Part shown: positions 1 through 12,525 of the stretch, piece after piece
How the letters are laid out: every line of letters starts with the position of its first letter
Numbering within the stretch: the stretch's first letter is position 1
Assembly: GCF_037975245.1 (NCBI RefSeq)
Contig: NC_092577.1
Span: 449,001-513,000, forward strand
Direction of reading: 5' to 3'
From: Apostichopus japonicus
Lineage: Eukaryota; Echinodermata; Holothuroidea; Aspidochirotida; Stichopodidae
DNA length: 64,000 bases
Translations under genes and position numbers: made by a program
The notes under the pieces: generated by a model
What the model was told of the DNA's origin: nothing
Seen by the model: the letters and a program-made list of their open reading frames with translations, nothing else
The model's database searches: none

Positions 1-1681
1 GAAGCACAGAGGAGGAAGATTAACAATCATCTCGTAATTCGGAAGACTTGAGATGGAGAAGGCCATCATTGAAAACCTCTTGGATGACTTGTCGAAAATG
101 ATGTTCCCTTCTTTAGTAGGGGTACATGTTGGTGATGTAGAAGCCACAGTGAGTGGTTCTGTATGGTGACCAGAAGTAGAATGACCAGACCTGTTAGGAA
201 ATATTGCCTGCTGGTGTGTCATAACTGCTAAGATCTGTGGCTCGTAACTATTGTTAAAAACAGATGAACTTTCCCTCTGAAAGAGATTTAAATATAACAT
301 TACTTTAACTACAAGAATGACAAAATTGTTTCCCCGCACCAAAATAGCAAGTGTAGAAATTGAAGTGATTGCACAGTTTTTATTCAGCAAACAATTTCAA
401 AGCAGTATACGCACCTCAAAGCATGATAATAAAGCTTGAACACACAACATGATTATAAAGCAGCCTAATTATAATCAGGATACAGGGTGCATGTCAATAT
501 TTTAGCTTCCAATGAACTTATGTACTTATTATTGAACCAACAACAAAGAGACATGTCAACATTTGTGCAGAATAGCATTTCTTCTATTCGAAGTCATCAT
601 GTGAAAATATAAACTCATCTTTTTTTCTGATATATATAGAAATGTGACAAAAATTAATTTTTCTTCTACCCGAAGAAACGTAACTTCTAGACAAACTTAT
701 ATGTCATAAAAGAAGTTGACATTTTGAGAGGAAATAATCAAAACTTTGAGATGAATATTGGAAATTCTGTACAAGCATGAGAGAAATTAGAAATTTCAAG
801 TTAAACTAGTCAAATGTTAAATAAAAAATGGTTGAAATTTACGTTGTCCAATTGGGCTACTGTTGAGTGGTGAGATGCCCTTCCCTCCCCTTGCCCCCCC
901 CCCCCAGCTCCCCAAAATTTGACAAACAAGTCAATACCCATTCAACAAGACTGCACAAGCTGCAGGAATGATTACTTTCATGGGGTGCCTTTAATTTTCC
1001 GTATCACTTGAAAAAGTGGTCAGAAACTGCGGTCCACCTTTATGCTGTATTCTAACTTGAAAGAGGAAGCAGAACTTATATGTTGAAGATTGAAAATATG
1101 TCACTACATATTACTAAACATTCTTAACTATATTTGGTCACAAAAACTACAATTAATAACACTTTCTAGTAATTAAATACAGCAAACTCTGTAATACTTA
1201 CCACTGATTTTATCTTGAGTCCAGTGTCTTCATTCATGCCAACAATTACACATAATTCCACCAGGCCATTATGCAACTTTGGTGTCACCTTATGTCTTCC
1301 AAACTTTGGAGATGCCATTGCTGATGTAATTCCAGGCGTTGGGATGCGACTCATACTCTTCATTCTAAACAAATTTTGATGCTTACTACGTCCTTGCCTT
1401 TTCACAGGCCTAGCAGGGGAATCTGCACTCTTTGGCACATTGCGAAGAGGACTGGAAGAGGTTCTCCAGAAACGAGTTCTTGAAATACCAACATCTGTTG
1501 CATCTGAAGACAGTACAGAATGATGATCTGCAACATTTGGAATAAATAGTGATAGCTTTTCTTTAATTGGGGATGTCCCTGGGCTACTGTTTGCTTCGGA
1601 TTGTGCTTTGGCATTAGGCTGTGAGGTATTACCGTTAGATTCTCCCAGAGTATCACCATCACTCCATGCTCGGTCTTCCAT
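1..1681 (-). CDS. DENN-domain protein, N-terminal part (DENND3-like), partial
   Basis: Two coding exons are visible: 1681-1202 (160 codons, starting at the ATG at 1681-1679) and 276-1 (92 codons, running off the left edge). The donor at 1201 reads GTAAGT, the acceptor before 276 reads CTCTTTCAG, and the frame stays open across the phase-0 junction. Residues 1-130 are a Ser/Pro/Lys-rich, probably disordered leader. Near residue 142 comes GLVELCVIVGMNEDTGL, which resembles the opening of a uDENN module, and the second exon ends in LPNYEMIVNLPPLCF, like the 'LPQLCFP' stretch of DENN proteins. DENN proteins are typically guanine-nucleotide exchange factors for Rab GTPases. DENND3 is my best guess from remembered spacing; another DENN family is possible. 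The intron 277-1201 holds a short poly-C run and no other signal I can see. Confidence 0.5.
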
Positions 1682-2367
1682 GTTTGCTGTTTAGATTAGC
1701 AATAGCAGTCAGCTACTGTAAACTAACACAGTAACACCAACAGGAATTATCTTTGCCAGGCCCTTTATATACGCCCTATATTTACTAATTACCAGTTTAG
1801 CTGCAATAACTGTGTTGATCCATAGGCGACAAGTACTGTATGATTTGTATTTGCAGTGTTATGTGGTAAGTCTACTACTTTTCAAATTTCGAAATCTTGA
1901 AAACTTGCGGACTTAGCACACTAGCCTATGGTAGCCTAACTAAAGTTAGGCTCCAGTTTATGGGTTATCACACCAATGAATATGGGAAAGCTCACGAAGT
2001 GAAGCATAAACCACTGTCAAGGCGGGCACAGGGAGAACTTATTACTCTCAGAGGTAATCACACCAGTCATAAGACGTACAGTTGTAGTTCCTTTTGACTT
2101 TTAGAAATGTTCAACCTGTCCTTAGACGAACTAGGTGTGACTCCTTTTGTTTGATACAAGTGCAACGAGCGCACGATACTTTGATTTTATAGCCGTCGGT
2201 CTGACTGGGGACTTCCCGTCAGCTGTGTGATTGCGTCACTAATTGACCCCAAAGGTTAAATCTAGCATATTCAGCGATCTTACTGCTACTCTCTGGTTTC
2301 ACACAATTTGCCACGAAGTTAAGATTTTAGTATCAAGTTTGCTTTTAGTGTTGTCATATTCACGAAA
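1682..2367. promoter_or_regulatory. Putative bidirectional promoter between two divergent genes
   Basis: The 686 bases separate the start codons of the minus-strand DENN-like gene and the plus-strand TMEM18 gene, so both promoters and 5' UTRs probably lie here. A GC-richer patch around 2160-2240 includes GATTGCGTCAC, a CRE/AP-1-like half site. No TATA box is convincingly placed. Promoter function is inferred from gene orientation only. Confidence 0.4.
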
Positions 2368-5345
2368 ATGGACGAAGGTATTCTTGAATGGCTCAACAAC
2401 GGCATGGATAAAGATGGTGCTATTAGAGTTGGAGAAATTGATGGTGTTTTCTCTTTATTGAGCCATGTAAGCGTCCAAGTAACATCCTGACACAGGAGGG
2501 TACTACTAGTATTACTACTAGCATTGAAAGTTTCGCCATGTACCTATTGAGCGATAACGTAGGCTTATGACGAGGCATACCATCTTAGAACACAAGGCTA
2601 ATATTACAAAGTGTCAAATTAATGTTTAATTTAAGTCACTGCCTAATGTAGGCTTTACAGCAGTCTTGCCATCTCTCTACGTTTTGCCGGAAGTCTTCAA
2701 GTGAATCTGACACTCTCCTGCATGATGTATGCTACTGTCAGTAATATCCCGGCGAAATTTGATTTCCAACATACTTGTTAAGTGAGCCTGTTTTGACCAT
2801 GAACTTGCTATATCTATCTGGATATCTCACTGCACAGGAAAGTTACCAACTATACAGGGTCGAGTGATGTGCATGGGACAGATCTACAGTAGGCCTTTCA
2901 ACTAGAAATCATAATGTTGTGTACAGTTAAGAAAAAGTCTGAGCAGGCCTAAATAATTAACAGTAATCAGCAACTTGTTTGAGAAACTTGACCATCAGTA
3001 TTGCCCCCAAAATGACTTTACTTCCATCCTCGAAATATTTTACCTGAGCACAGAAATATTCCTTGTCAATGTTAAACATTCAGGTGACTATCTTGGAAGT
3101 TGGAGTACCAAGGATGGTGAAAACCTATAGAAGAACATTGCGAGGATATTTGCAATTGAAATATTTGATGGCAAAATTGATGGCCTTTAACGTCATGAGT
3201 CAAATGTTGTGATTGACAAATATATCATTGCTTGATTATCAGTAATTGATAATAAATATTGTAATACTAATTTAATTTAGCCTATATGGTTTGTGGAGAA
3301 TGAAACATGGCTTAAATAATGACAGCCAACGTCAGTGTGCTGTGTGAAAACATATAAGACTTGCAGTATGATTAGCCATTAATGTCCGTTCCATTAAATT
3401 CTGTTAAATGTAAGCTTATGTTTTCTATCCTGTTTTTTTTTTGTCTGCAGGTTGACTGGTCAGAGAGGTGGCTTCAAGCTCTTCTTGTTTTTCACATTCT
3501 TTGTTTTGTTGCAACAATTTTGACCAGGTTTTACACCAATATTCAAGCATTCCTTTTCATTGCATTATGTAAGTTGAAGTTCAAACTACAGACATGAGGA
3601 CCAGTTACTGTTTCACATTTTGTCAATATCAGTGTGGTCCTCAAGGTTCAATGTATTTAAAGTAATAATTTACTCATTCAAATACTCTTACATGTATGAC
3701 AATTGTCCTGATTTTGTTTACATTTTTGTATAGCAGCTTTGAAATTTGTGACTTTTGTTTAACCATTGTTAATACTAGAAGTACTGAACTTCTGCAGACA
3801 GAACCTGCTATATATCTTTGCATTAAGCCAGTTTGTGAATGAGTTTGTGGACGACATTGCTCACATATATACAATCATTAACTTGCTTATCATCATTACC
3901 CCGCATTTAAAACATCAAACTGCTAAACCTTTTGATGAAGTTAAACTGGTCATATTCCTTTTCATTAATTCTCCAGCTTTATAAATAATTTTCCATAAAT
4001 TTGTCCCAATATATGGCTTACATTTCTTTTCATTCATTCATTCACTAATTTTATGAATAATTACATTAATTTATATGAGTTTCTTTTTAGTAACAGCGTG
4101 TTTGTTGGTTCTTCCTCTTTATTACAGTGGCAATTGTATTTTTTGCTGAAACCATCAATCAGTATGCGGCCCTCAACTTCAAGCATTTTTCACGTCTGCA
4201 ATACTTTGACTCTGGTGGTCTGTTTATTTCCCTGGTTCTTTGTTTACCTATACTCCTAAACTGTTTTGTAATGTTGGTAAGTACAAATTATCCCATGATA
4301 CTAATTGTTTCATCTCCCAAAACTTACAGTAAATAGTTACCGAAAAGTCTCATTGTAAAATATAACTACAGTATTTAACATCTTAACCAAATAGGAAAAC
4401 ATTAATAAAACAGCTGTAGCGACTTCATGATATGCTCATGTGTTTAAAACATTGGACTCCTTCTGCAATCTACACCATGTACAGTAACACAGCACAAGAA
4501 AGATGTGGTGAACTGTCAAATGTGCTCTATGTACAGTATGTTATATCCTTCTGAATTTATGGCAAAAGCCGACAGATATTTGAATGTAACTTGTAAGAAA
4601 TGTAATGAAGTTTGAAATTTTCTCATTTGTTTTTTGTGGTTATAATTGTATGAGAAGTGTCTGAATTTTGTTATAATGACATAAATTTGGTGGAAAATGT
4701 ATTATAAGGATTATGTAGATTGATTTGTTTCAATGGTGGATTGAATTGTGTGGAGCCTGTTTCATCAAATTATGATACAACCAATTTGCATACAATTTGC
4801 ATATATTAGCCTACAGACCTCAATCAAAAATGTAACAAAATGTGATAACTCCAAGGATGGTTATTCTCACTAAGCACACAGACAGAAACACAAACGTAAT
4901 TTGGAATGAAAGTTGCAAGTGACAATCGAAGCGCAGTAGTACAATAAATACTGTTCTCTTTTATACTTTAGAAACATTATATATGTGTAGTGAAACAGAC
5001 ATAAAAGAAGAAGGAACTTCCTTCTCAAAGGCAATTTCAAAGTTACAGTAACCCTATGTGAAAAAGGGTGAAATATTTACTTCAAAAATATTGATTTAGG
5101 CGTAAATAAACTTTCTTACCATGGAGATATATGAAGATGAAGAAGAGATGACTTGTTGCAGTTGCAGGCTCAAGATTTTGTTTGTGATATTTGTACAGAT
5201 ATTCTGGCTATACAGAGCAGGAACGATGCTAGTCAAAGTGAAGAAAGCCAAGTTAAAGCAAAGGTCTGGTAAGAAGACCAAAGGACCAAACGAAGAAACA
5301 GAGTCCGAAGAAAATGTAACAGAAGAAGACAAGAAAGAGAAATGA
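2368..5345 (+). CDS. TMEM18: Transmembrane protein 18
   Basis: Four coding exons join in frame: 2368-2466, 3451-3568, 4128-4276 and 5199-5345, giving 170 codons plus stop. Donors are GTAAGC, GTAAGT and GTAAGT; acceptors end in TGCAG, TACAG and TACAG. Family features are EIDGVFSLLSH then VDWSERWL before the first membrane segment (about residues 43-60), a second segment around 64-83, AETINQYAALNF, the conserved QYFDSGGLFIS, and a third segment around 103-126. The tail is Lys-rich then acidic (about residues 127-170). TMEM18 is a small multi-pass protein of the inner nuclear envelope, linked to obesity risk in humans; its molecular role is not settled. The human protein is about 140 residues, and the extra length here is mainly the charged tail. 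Introns 2467-3450, 3569-4127 and 4277-5198 show no other gene. An AATAAA lies near 5702. Confidence 0.93.
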
Positions 5346-7626
5346 AGAGGTAAGATGTTAATATAGTCTAAGAATGAATCTTGAAGAGACAAATACGATG
5401 AGAAATATGAACTCCTTGCAAATATTGTTTCTTTGTTATATATCAGTTTATTGGTTACCTTATCTACCTAATTCAAAATGAAAGTATATATTAGACCAAT
5501 AAAAAGGCTATAAATACAAACTTGCTGTATATAGTATTAGCATCAAGAGCTAATGTTGACATTTTGTTTGCTAAAAGTAAAAGTGAAAGCCCATCTGATG
5601 GTTTGTTCTCGCCAATTTATCAAATATTACACATATGGATGACTTTTTATTTGCTTAGCTTTTCTCTCTGGTAAGTGTTTTTGGTTTTGTATGTTTTATG
5701 CAATAAACTCGCATATTATCTTTCATATGTTGAAGAAGAAATCACAAAAGAAAATCTTCATATATCACAAGCAATCATATTTGAATGCTTCCTGGGTTTT
5801 TCGGCTTGATAAAATGTTCAACTAAACACAAAATGTCTGTTGCTTACATATGATTGTGATAGTTAATGTGACATATGATAAGATGAAATAGTCATTCAGT
5901 GAATATTTTCTACAATAGCTAAATGTTAATTAAATTCCAAGTCAGTTTTCTTTGTTGTCTTCAAGTATTCACCTAATATCTTGCTGTTTCTACTACTTTC
6001 TTTGTTCTAAATCAATTGTAATATATCATTATGATTTAATTACCAATTGCAATTCATTTGTCTTTTCAAATCTTTTGTACTTTGCTTCACCAATCTGTAA
6101 CCTCTTGTTTGTTTTATTAAGTCAAATGCATTGTTCTGTTTTTCAGTGTCAAAGTTTCATATGTTGGCTGGATTCCTGCAACACCGTCACCATGAGGCTG
6201 CATAGACTGTCACACATCCCGGAAAGTCTTCAGAAATGTCTGGCCTGTCGCCCTTATTAATCAAATTAAGGGTCTTATCTGATAAACTGTTACCACAAGG
6301 TTATGAACATCAAGCAAACCACTCTCTCTCTCTCCATATAAACTGAATCACATCAAAATACTCTTAATGTGTTTGATTGTCAGAGCAAACATCAAAATGT
6401 CCCTCTTAATGTGTTTGATCTTCAGAGTAAACACTTTTCAGAGTATTTGGTATTTTGGATACCATTTAACCTTCCTTTGCTTTGCATTAGTTACATTTAT
6501 TCCCAATAAATGTCATGTTTGGTCAGTTTTGTCAAAAAAAACGGTAGATGTGGTCCAAGCAATACTGAAAGATACCAATTGAATCAACTACATTAAACAG
6601 ATAAGTATGTACAGTAGAAGTCTTACAGTTTTTTGTGTTTCACATTTAATGACTTCCTGGAACAGGTAGTTCTGTGGAATGACAATAAATATCTCAGCAA
6701 CCAACAGCTTGTTTATCTGACGTTGCTAATTAATGAGTTTTGTATAGTATTATTTATCTACTTTGGTATGCTGTTTTTTTTATAATATAAAAAGAACATT
6801 TCAGTTCCAGGGAAAACAGGTATTCTGTTGCTATGTCGTTAAATACTGAGATGTAAATCTGTAGCCTTGTTGCCATGGCGGCATTATCATGGGTGTATCT
6901 GTAAGTGATGTACTTGGACCTGTGCACAGTACTAAAGCTTAACTGATGTACATACATCAAACAGAACTACATACCGGCTAATAAAGTACCATACAGTACT
7001 GAAAAGATGTAAACACTGTCTTACAAATACTATGTTACAAGACTAACAGCAGTAATGATGTTAATGGCAGTTAAAATGTAATAACAATAGTTATGCTATT
7101 TTGAAATATTTTTGAGTTAAGTTGTTTTGAGAAAATTATCAGTAAGTGTTGTATCATGTATCTTGAGGGGAGGGGTCAGAGGAGTAGTTAGGGGGGGGGG
7201 GGTTCAGGGGCTTCTCTCCTATCAAGATCCAAATTTTCACATGTCTTCAATTTATTTAACAGTTTGTTTCTTAGTGACATCTCTGTAAAACTGTTCCAAA
7301 TAAATTATTATTTTAAGAGAATCATTTATGTTTTCATTTATCTACATCATGTGTCTCTTCAGTCATAAGTGGATAACTTAGTTGGACTACATTTTACCAG
7401 CCCTTTAGATTTTATAATCCTTCTATTGCTGTTATCTTTGCACATGTTGGAGGCCAGGGTGGGAGAGGAGGGGCAGGGGGTTACTTACAATGGCCTAAGC
7501 TAGTATCCCTTACACTCATCATATGTGAGTCCATAAACTCATCTGTTCTATTACTTAGTCAAACTGCACAAAACAATTCTTCTGTTCTTCAAGGCTGATA
7601 CTGAAGGGTAAAAGGAACATCGCAAT
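5346..7626. other. TMEM18 3' UTR and intergenic, no gene seen
   Basis: AT-rich sequence without a supportable exon. Short open frames have no recognisable protein features. A G run lies at about 7190-7202. Confidence 0.5.
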
Positions 7627-7722
7627 AATGACTTCGTAATTCACATATTGTTTAATGACTTAGTAATTTACATACTGACTGACGACTTAGTAATTCACAT
7701 ATTGACTAACAACTTAGTAATT
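7627..7722. repeat. Short tandem repeat, about 29-bp unit, 4 copies
   Basis: The unit GACTTAGTAATTCACATATT plus about 9 bases recurs four times with small changes. Confidence 0.7.
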
Positions 7723-8715
7723 GCAAAACGTCAACTACTGTTAGGGTGAGGAAAGGTTTGTACGCAAACAAGTCTGAAAATTGTTTGGTAAAGGTCTTAT
7801 TACGATCAATTTGACGTCCTTTCTAAGCTTCCGTAGTATAATGAGGTTGCCCTACAGATGTAAATTATTTGAGATGTAAATATCATACGTGATGAACTGT
7901 TAAAATAAACCTTATGTTCTATATGAAGGCCACTTCTACACAACATACATTGAATCTTCAGGTTGCACACTACTGACTAATGAAGTCATAAGAAATGATA
8001 TGATAATTTCGCTGAAACAGCTCATACTCCCCAGATATGCACATGTTTGTAGCTAGGCCTACTGTCATTTAGGAAGTGGAAATCTCACGGGGACAGCTGC
8101 CCCCCCCCCCCCTCTCCAACCAGGCAACGGACCTGGACTTGGCATCAGTTAACTTAATCGCAAATAAAATGTTTCATGAACACATTTGCATAACTACTAA
8201 CTGGAAATCGAAGCATAATGAGTAACATGGTTATAACAACAACATGAGTTTAGCACCCAGGCTCAAAACACCTAGACATAGGCCTATATAATTATCTCAC
8301 TACACTTCCAAACTATAATAAGTCACATTGATAACCAAACTGAATATTGCTTGTACGTGATAATACAACATACGATAACATATGAAAAATAATGTACTGG
8401 AAAGGAGATTTGAGAATTCTGCGGGCTTTCATTATCTGCTGGCTTAACATATAACCGATCAGCGGTGAATGAGCGCGGTTCCTCATTAAATTTAAACTAT
8501 AAATAAAGTCCGTAAAAGCCTACTTATTTCAACCCAGTTGCAAAGTTCTATTTTTCCTCGGGGATAGAGCAGATGAGAATAAAACATAAATAATCTCATA
8601 TCCCAACGTTGTAGCTCCTAGCTTTTATGAATACATGAGTCACTAGTGACTCATGAGTCTGATAGGACTAGCGCCTACAATGTACAGTTACTTAACCTGG
8701 GGGACATTTGATATT
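7723..8715. other. Intergenic, no gene seen
   Basis: AT-rich sequence with a C run at about 8101-8112. No coding or RNA gene signal was found. Confidence 0.5.
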
Positions 8716-8798
8716 GTATGTATGTATGTATGTGTGTATGTATGTGTGTATGTGTGTATGTATGTATGTATGTATGTATGTATGTATGTATGTATATG
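8716..8798. repeat. (TATG)n microsatellite
   Basis: About twenty TATG/TGTG-type tetramers. It abuts a SINE-like fragment and on the minus strand reads (CATA)n, as expected for that element's 3' tail. Confidence 0.9.
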
Positions 8799-8800
8799 TG

Positions 8801-8885
8801 ATCTTCCCGCAAGCAGGAACTCGCGAAAGAAGCCATGGAGGCTTATAGACTCGCAAGCTGACCGAAGCCAATCTCTCGGTTGTAT
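8801..8885 (-). mobile_element. Fragment of the same SINE family as 36090-36335 (tail part)
   Basis: The stretch from GATCTTCCCGCAAGCAGGAA through CGCAAGCTGACCGAAGCCAAT matches 36111-36193 with scattered substitutions. The tRNA-like head is absent here. The microsatellite at 8716-8798 forms the 3' tail in minus-strand orientation. Confidence 0.65.
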
Positions 8886-9009
8886 CCCCAACCCTTCAGG
8901 AAGTGGGGGCGGCCCCCCCCCCCGGGCCCCTCCCTCCCCCATGATTGACACCCTGTACCAGAGCCGCCATAGAGAATATATAGCTCATGATCTATCTCTC
9001 ACTCATACC

Positions 9010-9326
9010 TAATCCGTCGTCCGCTTTCGAAAAAGGTTATTTCGTTCATGTCAGTTTCCTTGATCTCTCGAAAGCTTTTGACACCCTGGTAGATATGGTG
9101 TAAGAGAAGCTTCATGTGCGATGGTTAAGAATTTACCTTAGAAATCGTAATCAGTACGTAGGGGCCAATAACCACGCCTATACATTCTCCTGTTGTTTGT
9201 AGCGTACCACGGGGTCAATCCTCTCCTAGTTATATTGATCTTAACGATCTTCATCGTTCAATCATAAGATCTCAACTTATGATTCTTTATGCTGACCACA
9301 CTGATCTGTTCTGGGTCTGACCTATA
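9010..9326 (+). pseudogene. Decayed LINE reverse transcriptase, 5' portion
   Basis: Frameshifted translation still shows SFLDLSKAFDTL (catalytic block around the first Asp), a VPRGQSSPS relic of the (V/I)PQGSxLGP block, DLNDL, and YADHT in place of YADDT. The copy is dead: the catalytic YADD reads YADH and the frame is broken. The reading continues at 10656 after an inserted element. Confidence 0.75.
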
Positions 9327-9332
9327 GTATAC

Positions 9333-10649
9333 CAGGGGCGTATCCAGGATTTTCCAATAGAGGGGGCGCCAGGCATGAATGATCGCCTGGGGGGATGGGT
9401 CTAAGGGGAGGGGTGTACAATTTTTGCTTTCGAAGAAGGGCTGAAATGCAAAATGGTGTCATATGCATGGGCGGCGATCCGTACTTCCGAGTGGGGGGGG
9501 GGGGGATATGACCTTGTTGACTATCTAAGCGTAGCGCCACCATGAGTTGGCGCGAAGCGTACAAAAAAATTTTGGGATTAACAAACCCTCTAGATGGCCG
9601 GAAACGGCACTTCCCGAGGTTTCCAAGCGGCATATACCCAACTTTAAAATAGGGATGTCATGTCCGAAATATCTCATAATCAGGATCCAAAATACTTTTT
9701 TTTTAATTTCGGGTGTTATTTTGGGAAAATTGCCCCTGTCAATCTTGTTTCAGGCGCAACGTTAGAATGTTCGAGAGCTCTTTTATATTATTCGATGAAG
9801 AAAATGGCCTCATGCAGGCTATTACAGGCCTATACACATGCAATACACAATTACACATAGTTACATTCCTAGGTACCGATTGCTAGGGCATCCAGGTGAA
9901 ACGTGTATTAAGCATTACCCTGGTTACATGAGATTCTCAGCTGTTCGAGGGAACATGTACGTGTGTAGGCCTACTATAGGGCCTATATGAATACTATGAG
10001 GGTGCATATATGTACTATATCAATACCGTGGGCGCAATAATACATTTTGTTGTTATAGGGCCAATGAAGCCTACAGTCAACTATTTTTGCTTTATAAAGA
10101 CGCTTTATTTGAAAAGATCGCACTGCGTTTATGGTAGGCGAGAAATGAAGCTAAAAAAGAGCCGTACATTAACGAAGATGCATAAATGTAGGCATGAAAA
10201 TATTCTTATCCCTGGCATTTGGTGGGTAGGATATGGTGCATTACATCCCCTCCACCCATTTTCATGGGGGGATATATCCCCCCTCCACCCAGGATCGCCG
10301 CCCATGGCCATATGTGATCCATTTTTCGACCTTAATAATAAGCAACATTTCCAGTAAATATGGACACAAAATGCACAATTTAGTATGGCTGGCATGTCAC
10401 TTAGTGTTTATAGTGATAATACAAACACAATTACCATCTATGTTTCTAAAACTATTATGCCGCCGAACTTCGCCAGAACCTTTTTTTTGCAAACAAAAAA
10501 TAAAGCATACGGGAGGGGGGGGGGGGGGTTGAGCGATCACCGACATCTCACATAAAGGTCGTCATCAATTTTTTTTTTTTTTTTTTTGGTGACGGCCAAT
10601 AGGGGGGGCGCGCGCCTGTTGCGCCCCCCCCCCCCTGGATACGCCCCTG
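9333..10649. mobile_element. Non-autonomous hAT-like DNA transposon inserted in a LINE relic
   Basis: The ends are inverted repeats, CAGGGGCGTATCCAGG on the left and its reverse complement on the right. GTATAC flanks both sides (9327-9332 and 10650-10655) as a 6-bp duplication; hAT elements usually give 8 bp, so the class is tentative. No transposase frame is present. A subterminal block, TATCTAAGCGTAGCGCCACC at about 9521, is shared with the elements at 55998 and 59493. The LINE frame resumes on the far side, which confirms the insertion boundaries. Confidence 0.8.
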
Positions 10650-10655
10650 GTATAC

Positions 10656-11180
10656 TGCTATTGCTGAAGCAGAGTTGCATAATATTTTGATGTGGTTCAA
10701 GGCTAACAAACTTTCACTAACTGTCAACAAGTCCTGTTCTGTGGACAATTATTCTCTTCCCGTTACAAGTCCATCAAATCAAGCTTCAAAGGGACAGCAG
10801 TAGTAACTGTAGCAGTATCAACAACTACAAATGTTGCCATGATGTTACATTGATAATAATTTTAATAGGCAGCAACACAGTGATTATGTGTACAGCTAAG
10901 TTTCTAAAGGAGTCGGTATTCTCAACCGACTGAAATTTCACCTGCCAAAAAGAATTCTCCATTGTACTAATAATACCATTATCCTGCAACAGTATCTAAC
11001 TGTGATTCTGCCTGGGCTAATAACTATCCTTAGCGACTTCACAAAAATGGGGCAGTGCCTCACATCACCAAAAACTCTCTTTCGCACAGTTATCCTCTTT
11101 ACGTTAAACTCAACACCCTAAATAGTTATGACATCAACAGTCAACAACAGTCAACCATTTTGTTATAGGGCTCAACCTAA
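10656..11180 (+). pseudogene. Decayed LINE reverse transcriptase, 3' portion
   Basis: After the hAT-like insertion the translation resumes as AEAELHNILMWFKANKLSLTVNKS, the conserved 'W...NKLSLN..KT' region after YADD. Further downstream are degenerate matches to the RLKHVLP-type and PHLNY-type blocks, with frameshifts and stops. It is a relic of the same copy as 9010-9326. Confidence 0.7.
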
Positions 11181-11944
11181 GTGTTTCAACCTCTTTTTTT
11201 TCGAATCGTTATTTCATGCATGTACAACAACAACAACACTAGGTTCAGCAACTCTCCCAGCCTTCCTGTAAATTGTCACTGTTTAGTTAATGATGGGTGT
11301 CTTTGAAATGAATCATGTTGTTTGTTATATAGAATACAGTTAGTTTTAAGTTCAGGTCATACCCACGGGAGATTCAAATCCATGCAAACCTTCTTTGGTT
11401 AGCGGTTTAATTCCCGCAGTTCAACAGGACTATACAGTTAATTCCAACCACCTTGTCACTGAGCGACACGAATACCATTTGCATTCAAAAAGTAACGTAT
11501 TGTGATAATGTACTCTATGTATTATCTCTGGAATCATTCTGTGTTGCAATACATACATTGTACCATTCTTTTGCATATTCTACAATAATAAAACGTCTTT
11601 CTGTAATAAGAATACCTATACCATACATAGTCTATGCGAATACAATTAAAGTTAAATGTACATATTGTTCTCTAAACTGGAATAATAATGAAATATAACA
11701 CGATGTGAACTAATCTACACGGAACGGTCGGAAGTGTTTCTGGCAAGATGAAATTCTCCACCCCGGCTTCGGTCAATCTTAAACCCTGTCCGATACCATG
11801 ATGATGTTTGGGATTTCATCGTGTGAAATGATGTTCTCAATCCAAATTATTCATAACGTCTTTCCTGTGTATTCAAAAGAACCTGTTCGTGTCTCATTAC
11901 CTAAAGAACAATAAATATATAAGGGAACTATGAACATGAAAAAT
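11181..11944. other. Intergenic, no gene seen
   Basis: AT-rich sequence between the LINE relic and the minisatellite. No supportable feature. Confidence 0.5.
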
Positions 11945-12334
11945 AGACGGGAACTATCGATATAGCCGGGAACTATCGATATAGACGGGAACTATCAATA
12001 TACAGTAGACGGGAACTATCGATATAGACGGGAACTATCGATATAGCCGGGAACTATCGACATAGACGGGAACTATCGATATAGACGGGAACTATCGATA
12101 TAGACGGGAACTATCAATATACAGTAGACGGGAACTATCGATATAGACGGGAACTATCGATATAGACGGGAACTATCGATATAGACGGGAACTATCGATA
12201 TAGCCGGGAACTATCGACATAGACGGGAACTATCGATATAGACGGGAACTATCGATATAGACGGGAACTATCGATATAGACGGGAACTTTCGATATAGAC
12301 GGGAACTATCGATATAGACGGGAACTATTGATAC
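11945..12334. repeat. 19-bp minisatellite, 20 copies, with higher-order pattern
   Basis: The unit ACGGGAACTATCGATATAG occurs 20 times. Variants beginning CCGGG and ending GACATAG, and 5-bp-longer variants ending CAATATACAGTAG, recur in a regular order, which suggests block duplication of several units. Each standard unit holds the palindrome ATCGAT. It lies about 190 bases downstream of the stop of the minus-strand gene 12526-14208. Confidence 0.95.
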
Positions 12335-12525
12335 AGCAGCGGACTATTTGTGTCTGTGGTGCAGATATTCATCTGATATCCATTTTAAGTTTTCGTATAT
12401 TTAGTATATAGTTTCTAATAAGTTGTACCAATAGGAATATTTTACATGGATATCGTTTCACTCTTATGATTGATAATTGGTCCAGTATACGATGTCCAAT
12501 TACTATTTTGATTTAATATTCTTTA

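Noticed and set aside
5952-6260. 102-codon open frame downstream of TMEM18
   Set aside because: No family features, AT-driven composition and no splice or promoter context.
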